Of a stretch of 64,000 nucleotides of DNA, positions 9,269 through 19,538 are shown piece by piece (within the stretch, counting starts at the first letter, position 1; each line of letters opens with the position of its first letter). The translations under genes were made by a program, and so were the position numbers. The DNA lies in NCBI RefSeq assembly GCF_004342065.1, contig NZ_SLZU01000004.1, positions 124,001 to 188,000 on the forward strand, given 5' to 3'. This stretch comes from Primorskyibacter sedentarius (lineage in GTDB: Bacteria; Pseudomonadota; Alphaproteobacteria; Rhodobacterales; Rhodobacteraceae). The notes beneath the pieces were generated by a model, which saw nothing but the letters and a program-made list of their open reading frames with translations, made no database searches and was not told the DNA's origin.

Positions 9269-11188
9269 TCAGCTAATTTGAGCTTCCTCGACGGACTTTT
9301 CCTTTGTGGGGCATTGTTCGACCCAGCGACTGATCACAGCCTTGGCGGCCTCTTCATCCAGAGTTTCGATGGCGCGCCTCAGGTCCTTCAAGGCATTGGC
9401 AATCTCGATCTCAGAAAGGTAGCCTTCCTGAGCGCGAAGGATCTTGTGATGCGGCGTCGTCAGCATGTCGGGTGAGATCAAGAGCTCTTCATGCAGCTTC
9501 TCACCGGGGCGGAGGCCGGTGATAAGAATTTCAATCTCGCCGTCAGGGTTTTCGGCGTCCCGTACAGTATGGCCTGCGCCCTCGATCATCTGGCGGGCCA
9601 GCTTCTTGATCGGGACAGGATCCCCCATGTCGAGCACGAAGACATCCCCGCCGCGCGCGAAGGAGCCCGCCAGCAGCACCAGTCGGGCCGCTTCGGAGAT
9701 GGTCATGAAGTAACGTGTCACCGATCCGTGGGTCAGGGTGACAGGACCGCCGCGCCCGATCTGCTCTTCAAACAGAGGAATGACGGAGCCGGAAGACCCC
9801 AGCACGTTTCCGAAGCGCACCATGGAAAAGCGTGTATTGGCGGAACGGGTCGCAAGATCCTGCACGACAAGTTCGGCCAGACGTTTCGAAGCGCCCATGA
9901 CATTTGTCGGGCGCACGGCCTTGTCCGACGAGACGAGGATAAAACGCTCGACCCCGGCATCTCGCGCGGCATCGGCCATGATCTTGGTACCGATCACGTT
10001 GTTGCGCAGGCCCGCAATCGCATTGCATTCGACCAGCGGCAGATGCTTGTAGGCGGCGGCATGCAGCACAACGTCGATATCGTATTTGGCCAGCACCTGG
10101 CGCGCGGTGTCGTCGTCGCAAATGCTGGCGAGGATCGGCACGACCGTCAGGTCGGCAGCCAGTTCGCGGATTTCTTTCTCGATATTGTAAAGCGCCAGCT
10201 CGGAATGATCGTACAGGACGATGCAATGTGGGCGGCAGGCGATCAGCTGTCGGCAAAGTTCCGATCCGATAGAGCCGCCGGCCCCCGTGATCAGGATGCG
10301 GCGGCCAGAATAGGCGTGGCTCACGCCCGGCAATTCAGATTCCAGCCTGTTGCGGCCCAGCAGATCGTCCAGCGATACCGGCGTCACGCGCTTGCCCAAT
10401 TCGCCGTCGCCAACCAGTTCGGCAAAGGAGGGCAGGGCGTGGACTTCGCAGCCCAGCTCCCGCAGGCCAAGAGCGATGCGCGATTGCCGCGACTGCGTCA
10501 GCGACGGCATGGCCAGCACGACCCGGTCGATGGATTTGCGCGTGATCAGCTCCTTGATCTGGCTTGGCGCATGGACCGGAAGGCCGGCCACCATAAGGCT
10601 TTGCAAGGTCGGGTTGTCATCAACGAAGGCCACCGGCAGCACCGTATCGTCCGTCCGCAAGGCGGCCACCAATTGTTGGCCGGTTTGTCCCGCACCGTAG
10701 ATCAGAACACGCATGCGCCGCTGCCCGTGACGATAGACATAGGCCAGAAGAAACTGGCGCAGCCCAATGCGCCAGGTGGCGCTGGCCACCAGGTAGAACA
10801 TCGCGAAAATGAAGAATACTTCACCCGGTATTCTGGGGGTGAACAGCCCGTTCAGCACGGCACCGATGATGCCCAGGGCAACTGCTTGCAGTGCTGTCCG
10901 GATGATGCCGCGTGTCTCGTAGGCGTTCAGCTTGATATGCGGAATGGAGAGGTAGAAGGAAAACGCCGTCCCGATCAGCGCCATTGCCCCGATCAGGGGC
11001 ATCAGCTCGGCCATCAGGGCCAAACGCGGCGAGGTCGAGCTGTTCAGAAGGAGTGCCGCGAACAACGCAAGCGGGATCATCAATACGTCAAGAAGGACGA
11101 ATACCGTCCGTTTCTGAACGCGCGTTAACGTGGTCGCCAAATAAAAAAACACTGACACCGCCCCTTGCACTATTACTCTGGTACTCAT
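9269..11188 (-). CDS. FlaA1/CapD/WbpM-type membrane NDP-sugar 4,6-dehydratase
   Basis: Polysaccharide-biosynthesis enzyme acting on UDP-GlcNAc-type nucleotide sugars at the inner membrane. Residues 25-150 hold about four membrane segments. Residues 158-260 form a first Rossmann domain (VLIYGAGQTGQQL). Residues 297-600 are the SDR domain with GAGGSIGSE at 302-310, serine 420/421 and an MGASK motif in which methionine 431 stands where most SDRs have the catalytic tyrosine. The Ser-Met-Lys triad is the known signature of the long WbpM-like dehydratases. The length (639) fits that class. The gene stands alone, with no glycosyltransferase neighbours in the window, so the polysaccharide cannot be named. 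Confidence 0.88.
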   Translation of the reverse strand: MSTRVIVQGAVSVFFYLATTLTRVQKRTVFVLLDVLMIPLALFAALLLNSSTSPRLALMAELMPLIGAMALIGTAFSFYLSIPHIKLNAYETRGIIRTALQAVALGIIGAVLNGLFTPRIPGEVFFIFAMFYLVASATWRIGLRQFLLAYVYRHGQRRMRVLIYGAGQTGQQLVAALRTDDTVLPVAFVDDNPTLQSLMVAGLPVHAPSQIKELITRKSIDRVVLAMPSLTQSRQSRIALGLRELGCEVHALPSFAELVGDGELGKRVTPVSLDDLLGRNRLESELPGVSHAYSGRRILITGAGGSIGSELCRQLIACRPHCIVLYDHSELALYNIEKEIRELAADLTVVPILASICDDDTARQVLAKYDIDVVLHAAAYKHLPLVECNAIAGLRNNVIGTKIMADAARDAGVERFILVSSDKAVRPTNVMGASKRLAELVVQDLATRSANTRFSMVRFGNVLGSSGSVIPLFEEQIGRGGPVTLTHGSVTRYFMTISEAARLVLLAGSFARGGDVFVLDMGDPVPIKKLARQMIEGAGHTVRDAENPDGEIEILITGLRPGEKLHEELLISPDMLTTPHHKILRAQEGYLSEIEIANALKDLRRAIETLDEEAAKAVISRWVEQCPTKEKSVEEAQIS

Positions 11189-11667
11189 GACACTTCGTCG
11201 GCTGATCGCGTTATGGTTGTAGAACCTTCGCGCGACGTCCGTGTCAATCCCACCAGGCTGATAGCTTTCATTTCGTTCTAAGCCTCCGCCTAATTATTAG
11301 ACAAGAAAACTTTCGCTGCATCTGCGAAAACAGGCGGGATTCCACCGGTTTTGCTATAAGAAGCGGCAAAAGCGATGTTGGGCAGGGGAAACAGCGCGGG
11401 TTATTCCCTCCAAGCGCTTTGGGTGTCAGCCCTGATTTTGCCCGATTCTCGACATTTCTGCGCTGCAGCAAGGCGCCCTTGGTCGCGTCCGGGTTGTCCT
11501 CGTCCTCCTGAGGTCTCAAGCCGGAAGTTGGGACGCTTACGGTGCGCGCATGCGCAGCTGCACGCAGGGCGGGAATTGCCCCTTTTACCTGCTTTGCCTG
11601 TGCTGTATGACCCCGCAGATCCGGGCGGGCAAAGCCAGCGCGCGCGGAAAACCGAAAGGAGAGCCAC
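11189..11667. other. Gene-free 479-bp divergent intergenic region
   Basis: Lies between the minus-strand dehydratase and plus-strand asd. Short frames here lack ribosome sites and run into asd. A small hairpin (TTTCGC...GCGAAA, about 11308-11326) and a candidate minus-strand promoter are visible. The asd ribosome site AAAGGAGA is at its right end. I see no RNA gene. Confidence 0.6.
11219..11247 (-). promoter_or_regulatory. Candidate promoter of the FlaA1/CapD-type gene
   Basis: On the minus strand a perfect TTGACA (11247-11242) is followed after 17 bp by TTCTAC (11224-11219), a weak -10. The predicted start would leave a leader of about 25 bases. Rhodobacterales promoters often keep the -35 and have poor -10 boxes. 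Confidence 0.35.
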
Positions 11668-12690
11668 ATGGGCTACAAGGTCGTAGTCGTCGGCGCCACG
11701 GGCAACGTGGGCCGCGAGATGCTGAACATACTGGATGAACGCCAGTTCCCCGTAGATGAGATCGCCGTATTGGCCAGCCGTAAGTCGCTGGGCACCGAAG
11801 TCACCTTTGGCGAGCGAACTCTCAAGACTCAGGATCTCGACACTTTCGACTTCACTGGCTGGGACATGGCTCTTTTCGCCGTCGGTTCTGAAGCGACGAA
11901 AAAATACGCGCCAAAGGCCGCCAAGGCAGGTTGCGTGGTGATCGATAACTCGTCGCTGTATCGTTACGATCCCGACATCCCGCTGATCGTGCCAGAGGTG
12001 AACCCGGACGCGATCCACGTATATGCAAAGAAGAACATCATCGCCAATCCCAACTGTTCTACCGCGCAGATGGTTGTCGCGCTCAAGCCGTTGCACGATC
12101 GTGCCCGGATCAAGCGTGTGGTTGTTTCGACCTATCAGTCGGTTTCTGGCTCCGGCAAGGAAGCCATTGACGAGCTGTGGGATCAGACCAAGGCGCATTA
12201 CAACCCGACTGATGATTACCAGCGCAAGGTTTATCCCAAGGATATTGCCTTTAACGTGATTCCGCATATCGACGTCTTTCTTGACGACGGTTCCACCAAG
12301 GAAGAGTGGAAGATGGTTGCGGAGACCAAGAAGATCGTCGATCCGTCCATCAAGGTCACGGCGACCTGCGTGCGCGTGCCGGTTTTTGTCGGGCACTCCG
12401 AGGCGATCAATATCGAGTTCGAGGATTTCCTTGATGAGGACGAGGCCCGAGATATCCTGCGCGAAGCGCCGGGCATCATGGTGATCGACAAACGCGAAGA
12501 CGGCGGCTACGTGACGCCAAAGGAATGCGTGGGCGATTTTGCAACCTTCATCAGCCGCATCCGTCAGGATTCCACAATCGACAATGGCCTGAACCTGTGG
12601 TGCGTGTCGGACAACCTGCGCAAGGGCGCGGCGTTGAACGCCGTCCAGATTGCAGAGCTTCTGGGCCGCGAAGTTCTGCGCAAGGGCTGA
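11668..12690 (+). CDS. asd: Aspartate-semialdehyde dehydrogenase
   Basis: Makes L-aspartate 4-semialdehyde from aspartyl phosphate with NADPH, the branch step toward lysine/diaminopimelate, threonine and methionine; cytosolic. The NADP-binding loop GATGNVGREM is at 9-18. The catalytic cysteine is C130 in NPNCSTAQM. The 340-residue length is normal for the family. A clear AAAGGAGA ribosome site precedes the ATG. The gene is single, closed by its own terminator, and looks complete. Confidence 0.96.
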   Translation: MGYKVVVVGATGNVGREMLNILDERQFPVDEIAVLASRKSLGTEVTFGERTLKTQDLDTFDFTGWDMALFAVGSEATKKYAPKAAKAGCVVIDNSSLYRYDPDIPLIVPEVNPDAIHVYAKKNIIANPNCSTAQMVVALKPLHDRARIKRVVVSTYQSVSGSGKEAIDELWDQTKAHYNPTDDYQRKVYPKDIAFNVIPHIDVFLDDGSTKEEWKMVAETKKIVDPSIKVTATCVRVPVFVGHSEAINIEFEDFLDEDEARDILREAPGIMVIDKREDGGYVTPKECVGDFATFISRIRQDSTIDNGLNLWCVSDNLRKGAALNAVQIAELLGREVLRKG

Positions 12691-12716
12691 AGCATTTCAC
12701 CGAGAATTCGGTGGCC

Positions 12717-12745
12717 GGGCGTCCGTGGAAACGGGCGCCCTTTTT
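12717..12745 (+). terminator. Rho-independent terminator of asd
   Basis: A 10-bp stem (12717-12726 with 12731-12740, one T-G wobble), GGAA loop and five T residues, starting 26 bp after the asd stop. Confidence 0.88.
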
Positions 12746-12853
12746 GTTACAACTGTGTTGTGAATATCAACAATTTGAAGGAAATTCTTTCACGCGCGAA
12801 ATTTTCGGTCAAACATTGTTCCTATCCTTTATTGAAGGATTAGGAGTGATGTT

Positions 12854-13195
12854 ATGTTTAATCCGGTAACAAGTAATGGTGAGTGGCCAGTGTCTTTGAA
12901 TAGTAGTTCAATCCCCGTACAACCTGATAGCGAGACTGTCTCGCTCTTGCGTTCCTTCCTTTGCCCGATTCTGGATCAAGCCAGAGACTGGAAAAACCTG
13001 CGTGCGACGCTTGTAAAGCGTGGCTACGGCCTGGCGTTCCGCGAAGGGCATATGGTCATTGTCGAGGCTGACACGGATCGCGTGATCTGCACAGGTCAGC
13101 ATATCGGGACGCCCCTGCGGTCTCTGGTTCAGAGGCTGGGACGTCCAAGTGTGGTGGTTCACCGCAATGGTCTGTCGGGTGAGTTGATCGACTAG
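12854..13195 (+). CDS. Hypothetical protein, 113 aa
   Basis: No family recognised. The ATG has a good TAGGAG ribosome site seven bases upstream and an AT-rich leader that could hold a promoter. The product is soluble: a serine-rich start, a predicted helix at 28-55 (ETVSLLRSFLCPILDQARDW), then an alternating beta pattern (YGLAFREGHMVIVEADTDRV). Its stop codon and that of the converging carbonic anhydrase share the palindrome CTAG at 13192-13195. It looks like a real gene because of the ribosome site and coding bias, but nothing suggests a function. Confidence 0.6.
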   Translation: MFNPVTSNGEWPVSLNSSSIPVQPDSETVSLLRSFLCPILDQARDWKNLRATLVKRGYGLAFREGHMVIVEADTDRVICTGQHIGTPLRSLVQRLGRPSVVVHRNGLSGELID

Positions 13196-13842
13196 ACCGG
13201 CTGAAAACTGCGGTCGGCGGGGGAGAAGAATTCCAGATCGCCTTCGCCGATCTCGGTCCAGAGGCCGTGCAGCGACAGGTTGCCCTTCTCGACGGCTTCG
13301 CGCACGAAGGGGAAGGTCATAAGGTTGTCAAGCGAAACGACGACCGCTTCCTTCTCCAGCAGTCGCAGGCGGCGCGCCGCGTCGCCTTCGTCCTTCACCC
13401 GGTCGAACCCCGGGCGAAGGATGTCCATCCAACGACCGACGAAACTGGATTTTTCCTCCAGTTCCGGCGCCTCTCCGCTGCACATGCTCATGCAGCCTTG
13501 AACGCCTCCGCAATTGGAATGCCCAAGCACGATGAGGTGCGCGACTTTCAGCGCCGTGACCGCGTATTCCACGGTTGCCGAGGTGCCGTGATGGTCGCCA
13601 TCCGGCTCGTAGGGGGGCACGAGGTTCGCAATGTTGCGATGGATGAAGAATTCACCCTGATCCGCCCCGAAAATCGACGTGACATGGACCCGGCTGTCGC
13701 AGCACGAGATCACCATGGCACGTGGGCGTTGCCCTTCGTTGGCGAGCCGTTTGTACCACGCTCGGTTTTCCGCATGCGTCGTCGCTTTCCAGCCGTGATA
13801 GCGCTTTACAAGGTAGCTTGGCAAAGGTTTGGCGTGTTCCAT
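13192..13842 (-). CDS. Beta-class carbonic anhydrase
   Basis: Interconverts CO2 and bicarbonate in the cytosol. Zinc ligands are C47 in CCDSR, H108 and C111 in GHSNCGG; the D49-R51 dyad is intact. The product is 216 residues. I chose the ATG at 13842 because GGAGAGA lies seven bases upstream and the family starts near EHAKPLPSYL; a longer open frame to 13923 adds an unrelated tail. It converges with the small hypothetical gene and diverges from the Hpt-like gene. Confidence 0.93.
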   Translation of the reverse strand: MEHAKPLPSYLVKRYHGWKATTHAENRAWYKRLANEGQRPRAMVISCCDSRVHVTSIFGADQGEFFIHRNIANLVPPYEPDGDHHGTSATVEYAVTALKVAHLIVLGHSNCGGVQGCMSMCSGEAPELEEKSSFVGRWMDILRPGFDRVKDEGDAARRLRLLEKEAVVVSLDNLMTFPFVREAVEKGNLSLHGLWTEIGEGDLEFFSPADRSFQPV

Positions 13843-13990
13843 GCCCGTCTCTCCTGCTGACAATTGCACAGGAGATAGTTGGATTTCGTTTCGAATTCGA
13901 GAGGAAAATGGCTTTGGCCTCAACCTTTTGGGAAGGTCGCCGAAGCAGATTGGCCGGGCCGTGGGGGCAAGAGAAAGAAAAGGTGGTCTA

Positions 13991-14371
13991 GTGGAACGGG
14001 TGACTTTGCTTGCATATTCCGAACCGGTTCGGGTGGAGCCAGAGCAATTGAACGGGCTTTATACACAGCTCGGCATCTCCGGAGCGGAGGATGTCGTCTG
14101 TCGCGCGATGGAGGAGATTGCGCTTCGCATGAACAGGATGGTCCGGCAGTTTGCCGAAGACAAGCTTGACGAGTTGCGCAAGAACGCGCGGTCATTGGTG
14201 GGTATCGCCGATCAGATCGGGCTGATCGGCCTGTCGAGTGTCGCGGGGGACGTCACCAATTGCATCGACGATGGCGATCATGTCGCTTTGTCGGCCGTGC
14301 TCAACCGGTTTCTGCGGGTTGGCGAACGGTCTTTGTCTGCAATCTGGGAGTTGCAGGACATTTCGATCTGA
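13991..14371 (+). CDS. Degenerate Hpt-like helical protein
   Basis: A 126-residue all-helical protein with a GTG start after AAGAAAAGG. The helix ARSLVGIADQIGLIGLSSVA (about residues 60-79) has the layout of histidine phosphotransfer (Hpt) domains, where AHxLKGxxxxxGxxxL carries the phosphorylated histidine, but here the histidine position is arginine and the following lysine is valine. That suggests a non-phosphorylatable Hpt-like adaptor; I infer this from pattern only. An upstream extension to 13829 would overlap the carbonic anhydrase start and is unlikely. The aminopeptidase gene follows by 69 bp, probably in the same transcript. Confidence 0.6.
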   Translation: MERVTLLAYSEPVRVEPEQLNGLYTQLGISGAEDVVCRAMEEIALRMNRMVRQFAEDKLDELRKNARSLVGIADQIGLIGLSSVAGDVTNCIDDGDHVALSAVLNRFLRVGERSLSAIWELQDISI

Positions 14372-14440
14372 TGCCCCTTGCGGGCAGGATATGGGGGGTT
14401 ACGCTGGCGCCGGACCTAGGTATCAGGAAAGACCCCATCG

Positions 14441-15823
14441 ATGAAGCTGAGTTTCGCCGAAGACAGCGCAGAGGCACTGCCTCTTACCCTGCTCGAACCC
14501 GGGGATCTGCCCGGCTGGCTGGAGGCGCAAGACGCGTCAACCCGTGCCTGGGTGGAGGCGAGCAGCTTTGCCGGAACGCTTGGGCAGGCGCTTGTCATTC
14601 CCGGCGAAGGTGGGGCGCCAGCGGCGGCGCTGGCCGGATACGGGACGCAGGCGCAGCGCCGCCGCGGACGGTTTGCGCTCGCAGCGGCTGTGCCCGCGCT
14701 TGGCAGCGCCAGATATCGCATTGCGGACGGCCTGCCGCCGGAACAAGCAGAGGAAGAGGCCCTGGGCTGGCTATTGGCCGGCTACGCATTTGATCGCTAC
14801 AAGGCGCAGTCGCCTGCCAAAGCGCGACTGGTCGCGCCTGCGGGCATAGATGCCAGCCGTGTCGAGGTCATGGCGAATGCCGAGGCGCTGACCCGTGAAC
14901 TGATCAACACGCCCGCGGCGGATATGGGGCCGGACGCTCTCGAAGCTGCTGCACGCGCCCTTGCCGCGGAATTCGGCGCGCAATGCGACGTCACGGTCGG
15001 CGATGCCTTGCTGGAAGGCAATTTTCCGATGATCCACACGGTCGGGCGCGCTGCGTCTCAGGCACCGCGGTTGATCGACATGTGTTGGGGGCAGTCGGGC
15101 CCTCAACTCGTCCTTGTCGGCAAGGGGGTCTGCTTTGACACGGGCGGGCTAAACCTCAAGCCCGGCGCGTCAATGGGGTTGATGAAAAAGGATATGGGTG
15201 GGGCGGCGAACGTTCTGGGGCTCGCACATATGATCATGTCGCTGGAGCTTCCATTGCGGTTGCGCGTTCTGATCCCGGCGGTGGAAAACGCAATCGACGG
15301 CAACGCCTTTCGACCGCAGGATATCCTGACCAGCCGCAAGGGCCTGACGGTCGAGATCAACAACACGGATGCCGAAGGGCGGCTTGTGCTGGCCGACGCG
15401 CTGGCGCTGGCAGATGAAAGCACGCCCGACCTGATCATCAGCATGGCGACGTTGACCGGCGCGGCACGGGTGGCGGTGGGGCCGGATCTGGCCCCCTTCT
15501 TCTCCACCCGGCCGGATCACGCGGACGCCCTGCGCCAAGCCGCAACCAAGGCGGCGGATCCGGTCTGGGAGCTTCCTTTCTGGGAGCCTTACGAGCCGAT
15601 GATCGAACCCGGAATCGCTGACCTGGATAACGCACCTTCGGGTGGCCAGGCGGGGGCGCTTACTGCGGCGCTGTTCCTGCGGCGCTTCGTTGACAACGCC
15701 CCTTATGTCCATTTCGACATCTACGGCTGGCAACCCACAGCGGCGCCCGCTCGCCCCAAGGGAGGGGCCATGCAGGGTGTCCGGGCCATCCTGACCGCCC
15801 TGCCGGAAATGCTGAAGCTATGA
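14441..15823 (+). CDS. M17 leucyl aminopeptidase family protein
   Basis: Cytosolic metallo-aminopeptidase releasing N-terminal residues from peptides. The M17 catalytic half is complete: K228 and D233 in GKGVCFDTGG, K240, D251 in KKDMGG, and NTDAEGRL at 308-315 with D310, E312 and R314. The N-terminal half (1-145) is divergent and shorter than in PepA, giving 460 residues rather than about 500, as in the PepB-like alphaproteobacterial forms. The stop overlaps the NlpC/P60 start by ATGA, so the two are translationally coupled. Confidence 0.93.
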   Translation: MKLSFAEDSAEALPLTLLEPGDLPGWLEAQDASTRAWVEASSFAGTLGQALVIPGEGGAPAAALAGYGTQAQRRRGRFALAAAVPALGSARYRIADGLPPEQAEEEALGWLLAGYAFDRYKAQSPAKARLVAPAGIDASRVEVMANAEALTRELINTPAADMGPDALEAAARALAAEFGAQCDVTVGDALLEGNFPMIHTVGRAASQAPRLIDMCWGQSGPQLVLVGKGVCFDTGGLNLKPGASMGLMKKDMGGAANVLGLAHMIMSLELPLRLRVLIPAVENAIDGNAFRPQDILTSRKGLTVEINNTDAEGRLVLADALALADESTPDLIISMATLTGAARVAVGPDLAPFFSTRPDHADALRQAATKAADPVWELPFWEPYEPMIEPGIADLDNAPSGGQAGALTAALFLRRFVDNAPYVHFDIYGWQPTAAPARPKGGAMQGVRAILTALPEMLKL

Positions 15824-16698
15824 CCGACCGCCGCCGTCATCTGGCCAATGGACGCGTCGCGCATGTGTCGCTGCAAGGTCAGGTCAGCGCAGACCGTTTT
15901 ACGGAAGGCGAATGGCGTCAGGTCAGCGTCCCCCGGCTTGCCCTGTTGGACGGCCCCTCTGGCGCGCGTGACAGAGAGGTCCTGATGGGGGAAAGCGTGC
16001 TTGTGCTGGAGGACCATCAGGGCATGGCCTTCGTCACGCTGCAACGAGACGGCCATGTCGGATATGTCGAAAGCGCCGCGCTCTCCGCGCCTCCGTGGAC
16101 ATCAACGCATTACGTCAGCGCGGCACGCACCTACGCCAAGACGACGCCAGATTTCAAGGCCTACGAGCCTGTACTGGACCTGTCCTTCGGCAGCCTGCTG
16201 AGCGTGACCGGGACGTCCGGGCTCTGGTCCGAGATTGCGTTGCGTGCCCTCGACGATCCAAAGGGGACACGAGCCTTCGTTCCGACCGCACATCTCCAAC
16301 CCATCGATATGCTGCCAGACGATCCCGTGGCGGTCGCAGAGCTGTTCCTTGGCACGCCTTATCTTTGGGGCGGAAATTCGGCCTTCGGGATCGACTGTTC
16401 CGGCCTCGTGCAGATGGGTTTGCTAGCCTGCGGCATCGCCTGTCCCGGCGATAGCGACATGCAGGCCAAGGAACTGGGCGAGAGCGTGACGGACCAATCC
16501 TACCTTCGCGGTGATCTGCTTTTCTGGAAAGGGCATGTGGCCTGGGTGGCCGATGCCAAGACGGTTCTGCATGCCAATGTCCATCACATGTCCGTGGCTT
16601 ACGAGCCTCTGGACGAAGCCATCGCCCGGATAGAGGCGCAGGGCGATGGTCCTGTCACACGTCACGCAAGGCTGACGAAGGAAGAAATCAATGTCTGA
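15820..16698 (+). CDS. NlpC/P60 peptidoglycan hydrolase with SH3-like domains
   Basis: Predicted cell-wall endopeptidase cutting D-Glu-diaminopimelate bonds in stem peptides, possibly for recycling. Residues 30-160 look like one or two bacterial SH3 domains. The NlpC/P60 domain spans 165-290 with catalytic C193 in GIDCSGLVQ and H239 in GHVAWV, plus a polar residue near H251. There is no signal peptide, so it may act in the cytosol on recycled muropeptides, which would suit its coupling to an aminopeptidase. It overlaps the aminopeptidase by 4 bp and the ureohydrolase by 8 bp. Confidence 0.9.
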   Translation: MTDRRRHLANGRVAHVSLQGQVSADRFTEGEWRQVSVPRLALLDGPSGARDREVLMGESVLVLEDHQGMAFVTLQRDGHVGYVESAALSAPPWTSTHYVSAARTYAKTTPDFKAYEPVLDLSFGSLLSVTGTSGLWSEIALRALDDPKGTRAFVPTAHLQPIDMLPDDPVAVAELFLGTPYLWGGNSAFGIDCSGLVQMGLLACGIACPGDSDMQAKELGESVTDQSYLRGDLLFWKGHVAWVADAKTVLHANVHHMSVAYEPLDEAIARIEAQGDGPVTRHARLTKEEINV

Positions 16699-17650
16699 CA
16701 GCTATTTCCACCCGGTTTCCGGGTTCGATCTTCCCCGTTTTGCAGGTTTGCCAACCTTCATGCGGCTGCCCTATGTCCCGCCAGAACATGAAAGGTTCGG
16801 GCAGGTGCAAATCGGGCTCGTCGGAGTGCCTTGGGACAGTGGCACGACCAACCGCCCCGGTCCTCGCCACGGGCCGCGACAGCTGCGGGATGCGTCGACC
16901 ATGATCCGGGCAGAGAACGGTTCTACCGGTGTGCGCCCCTTCGAGGCGCTCAATTGTGCGGATCTGGGTGATGTGGGGCCGAATCCAGCGGATATTCAGG
17001 ACTCCATGGCGCGCATCACCAGTTTCTACGACGGTTTGATGTCCGCTGGCATCCGTCCGCTGACTGCGGGCGGGGACCACCTGACATCGCTTCCGGTGCT
17101 GCGCGCTCTGGCCAAGGACAAGCCACTTGGAATGGTACATTTCGACAGCCATACGGACCTCTTTCACAGCTATTTCGGCGGCACGATGTATACTCACGGC
17201 ACACCGTTCCGCCGCGCGGTGGAGGAAGGCTTGCTGGACCCGAAGCGCGTTGTGCAGATCGGCATTCGTGGCACGGCCTATGATCGCGAGGATCGCGACT
17301 TTGCCGATAGCGTTGGCATCCGCGTCATTGCGATTGAAGAATTCCACGCGAGGGGCGTTGCGGATGTCATGGCCGAAGCACGCGAAATCGTGGGGACGGG
17401 TGACACCTACGTGTCCTACGACATCGATTTCGTCGATCCTGCCTTCGCGCCGGGCACGGGTACGCCAGAGGTGGGCGGCCCGAATTCCTATCAGGCGCTG
17501 CAAGTGGTGCGAGAGCTGGAGGGCATCCAGATTGTCGGGGCCGATATGGTAGAGGTATCGCCGCCTTTCGACGCCAGCGGGGCCACGGCCTATTTGGGGG
17601 CGTCAGTCATGTTCGAGCTGCTTTGCGTCATGGTCGGTTCTGGCAAGTAG
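16691..17650 (+). CDS. Agmatinase/guanidinobutyrase-type ureohydrolase
   Basis: Arginase-superfamily enzyme hydrolysing a guanidino group to urea plus an amine; agmatine to putrescine is the most common assignment, but guanidinobutyrate is also possible. Manganese-binding motifs are present: GGDH at about 127, FDSHTD (serine in place of the usual alanine) and SYDIDFVDPAFAPGTGTPE. Length 319 is typical. Its start overlaps the NlpC/P60 gene by 8 bp, so it belongs to the same operon. The product putrescine would fit the polyamine uptake and breakdown genes 17-25 kb to the right. Confidence 0.85.
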   Translation: MSDSYFHPVSGFDLPRFAGLPTFMRLPYVPPEHERFGQVQIGLVGVPWDSGTTNRPGPRHGPRQLRDASTMIRAENGSTGVRPFEALNCADLGDVGPNPADIQDSMARITSFYDGLMSAGIRPLTAGGDHLTSLPVLRALAKDKPLGMVHFDSHTDLFHSYFGGTMYTHGTPFRRAVEEGLLDPKRVVQIGIRGTAYDREDRDFADSVGIRVIAIEEFHARGVADVMAEAREIVGTGDTYVSYDIDFVDPAFAPGTGTPEVGGPNSYQALQVVRELEGIQIVGADMVEVSPPFDASGATAYLGASVMFELLCVMVGSGK

Positions 17651-17660
17651 CGCCTCGCAA

Positions 17661-17999
17661 TCACTCGACCGCCCGAATGAGCTTGCGTTCAAGAACCCGC
17701 AACACGGTGCGCAGGTCCTGACCGCGTTTCAAGACCTGCCCGTCCATGCCGATCACCGCGTACTGACCTTGTCGGCTGCGCAGTTTCGGGCGTTTCTCAA
17801 TTCTGTAGAGCGGATGTTCGGCGGTGCGTCGGAATACAGAGAATATCGCGACGTCCCGCAGGCTGGAAATGCCATAATCGCGCCATTCTCCGGCCGCGAC
17901 CATACGGCCATAAAGCGACAGGATGACCCCGAGCTCTGTCCGGTGAAACGACACCTGCGCAGGTGGCATATTTCCGGGAAACGGTGTGAGGCTGTTCAT
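17661..17999 (-). CDS. DUF2794 family protein
   Basis: Conserved alphaproteobacterial protein of unknown function, 112 residues. The diagnostic core is FHRTELGVILSLYGRMV followed by GEWRDYGI, AIFSVFRR and PLYRIEK. The ATG at 17999 gives the usual family N-terminus; an upstream ATG at 18047 is in frame and has AGG directly before it, so the start is uncertain. It converges on the ureohydrolase and diverges from the formaldehyde dehydrogenase gene, whose promoter must lie in the 254-bp gap. Confidence 0.85.
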   Translation of the reverse strand: MNSLTPFPGNMPPAQVSFHRTELGVILSLYGRMVAAGEWRDYGISSLRDVAIFSVFRRTAEHPLYRIEKRPKLRSRQGQYAVIGMDGQVLKRGQDLRTVLRVLERKLIRAVE

Positions 18000-18253
18000 A
18001 GATCGACAGTTGCCCCCCGCGCTGCGCAAATCAAGCGTTTTGCGCATCCTGCAGCAAGGTCCGCCTGCAAGAGGCCGGAATTTCAGCGGTTGCAGCCGCG
18101 CTGATGATCAGGTTTCCGCTGGATATTTCGTGAAATCCGGGCAGGCGGCATCGACGAAAATCTATGTGAAGAAGCAGGCTTGGCACGTTGCAACGCCCCG
18201 CCAGATCGCACAAAGTGCGGCGCAACTGACATTGGGTAAAGGAGCGATCCGGT

Positions 18254-19366
<1,113 letters not shown>

Positions 19367-19538
19367 ACCACCATCTGAAACGACGGTCGGCTGCGGGCAA
19401 TCGCGTGGCCGATCGTCCTGAATTTTCGCGCTGACCGGGTGACGGGTGGCAAATGCCTTTGGGTCGAAATGCCGCCCCAGCGCGGGACGCACCAACCCCA
19501 TTGCCACCTGATCACGCCGACCGGGACTTGGATATACA

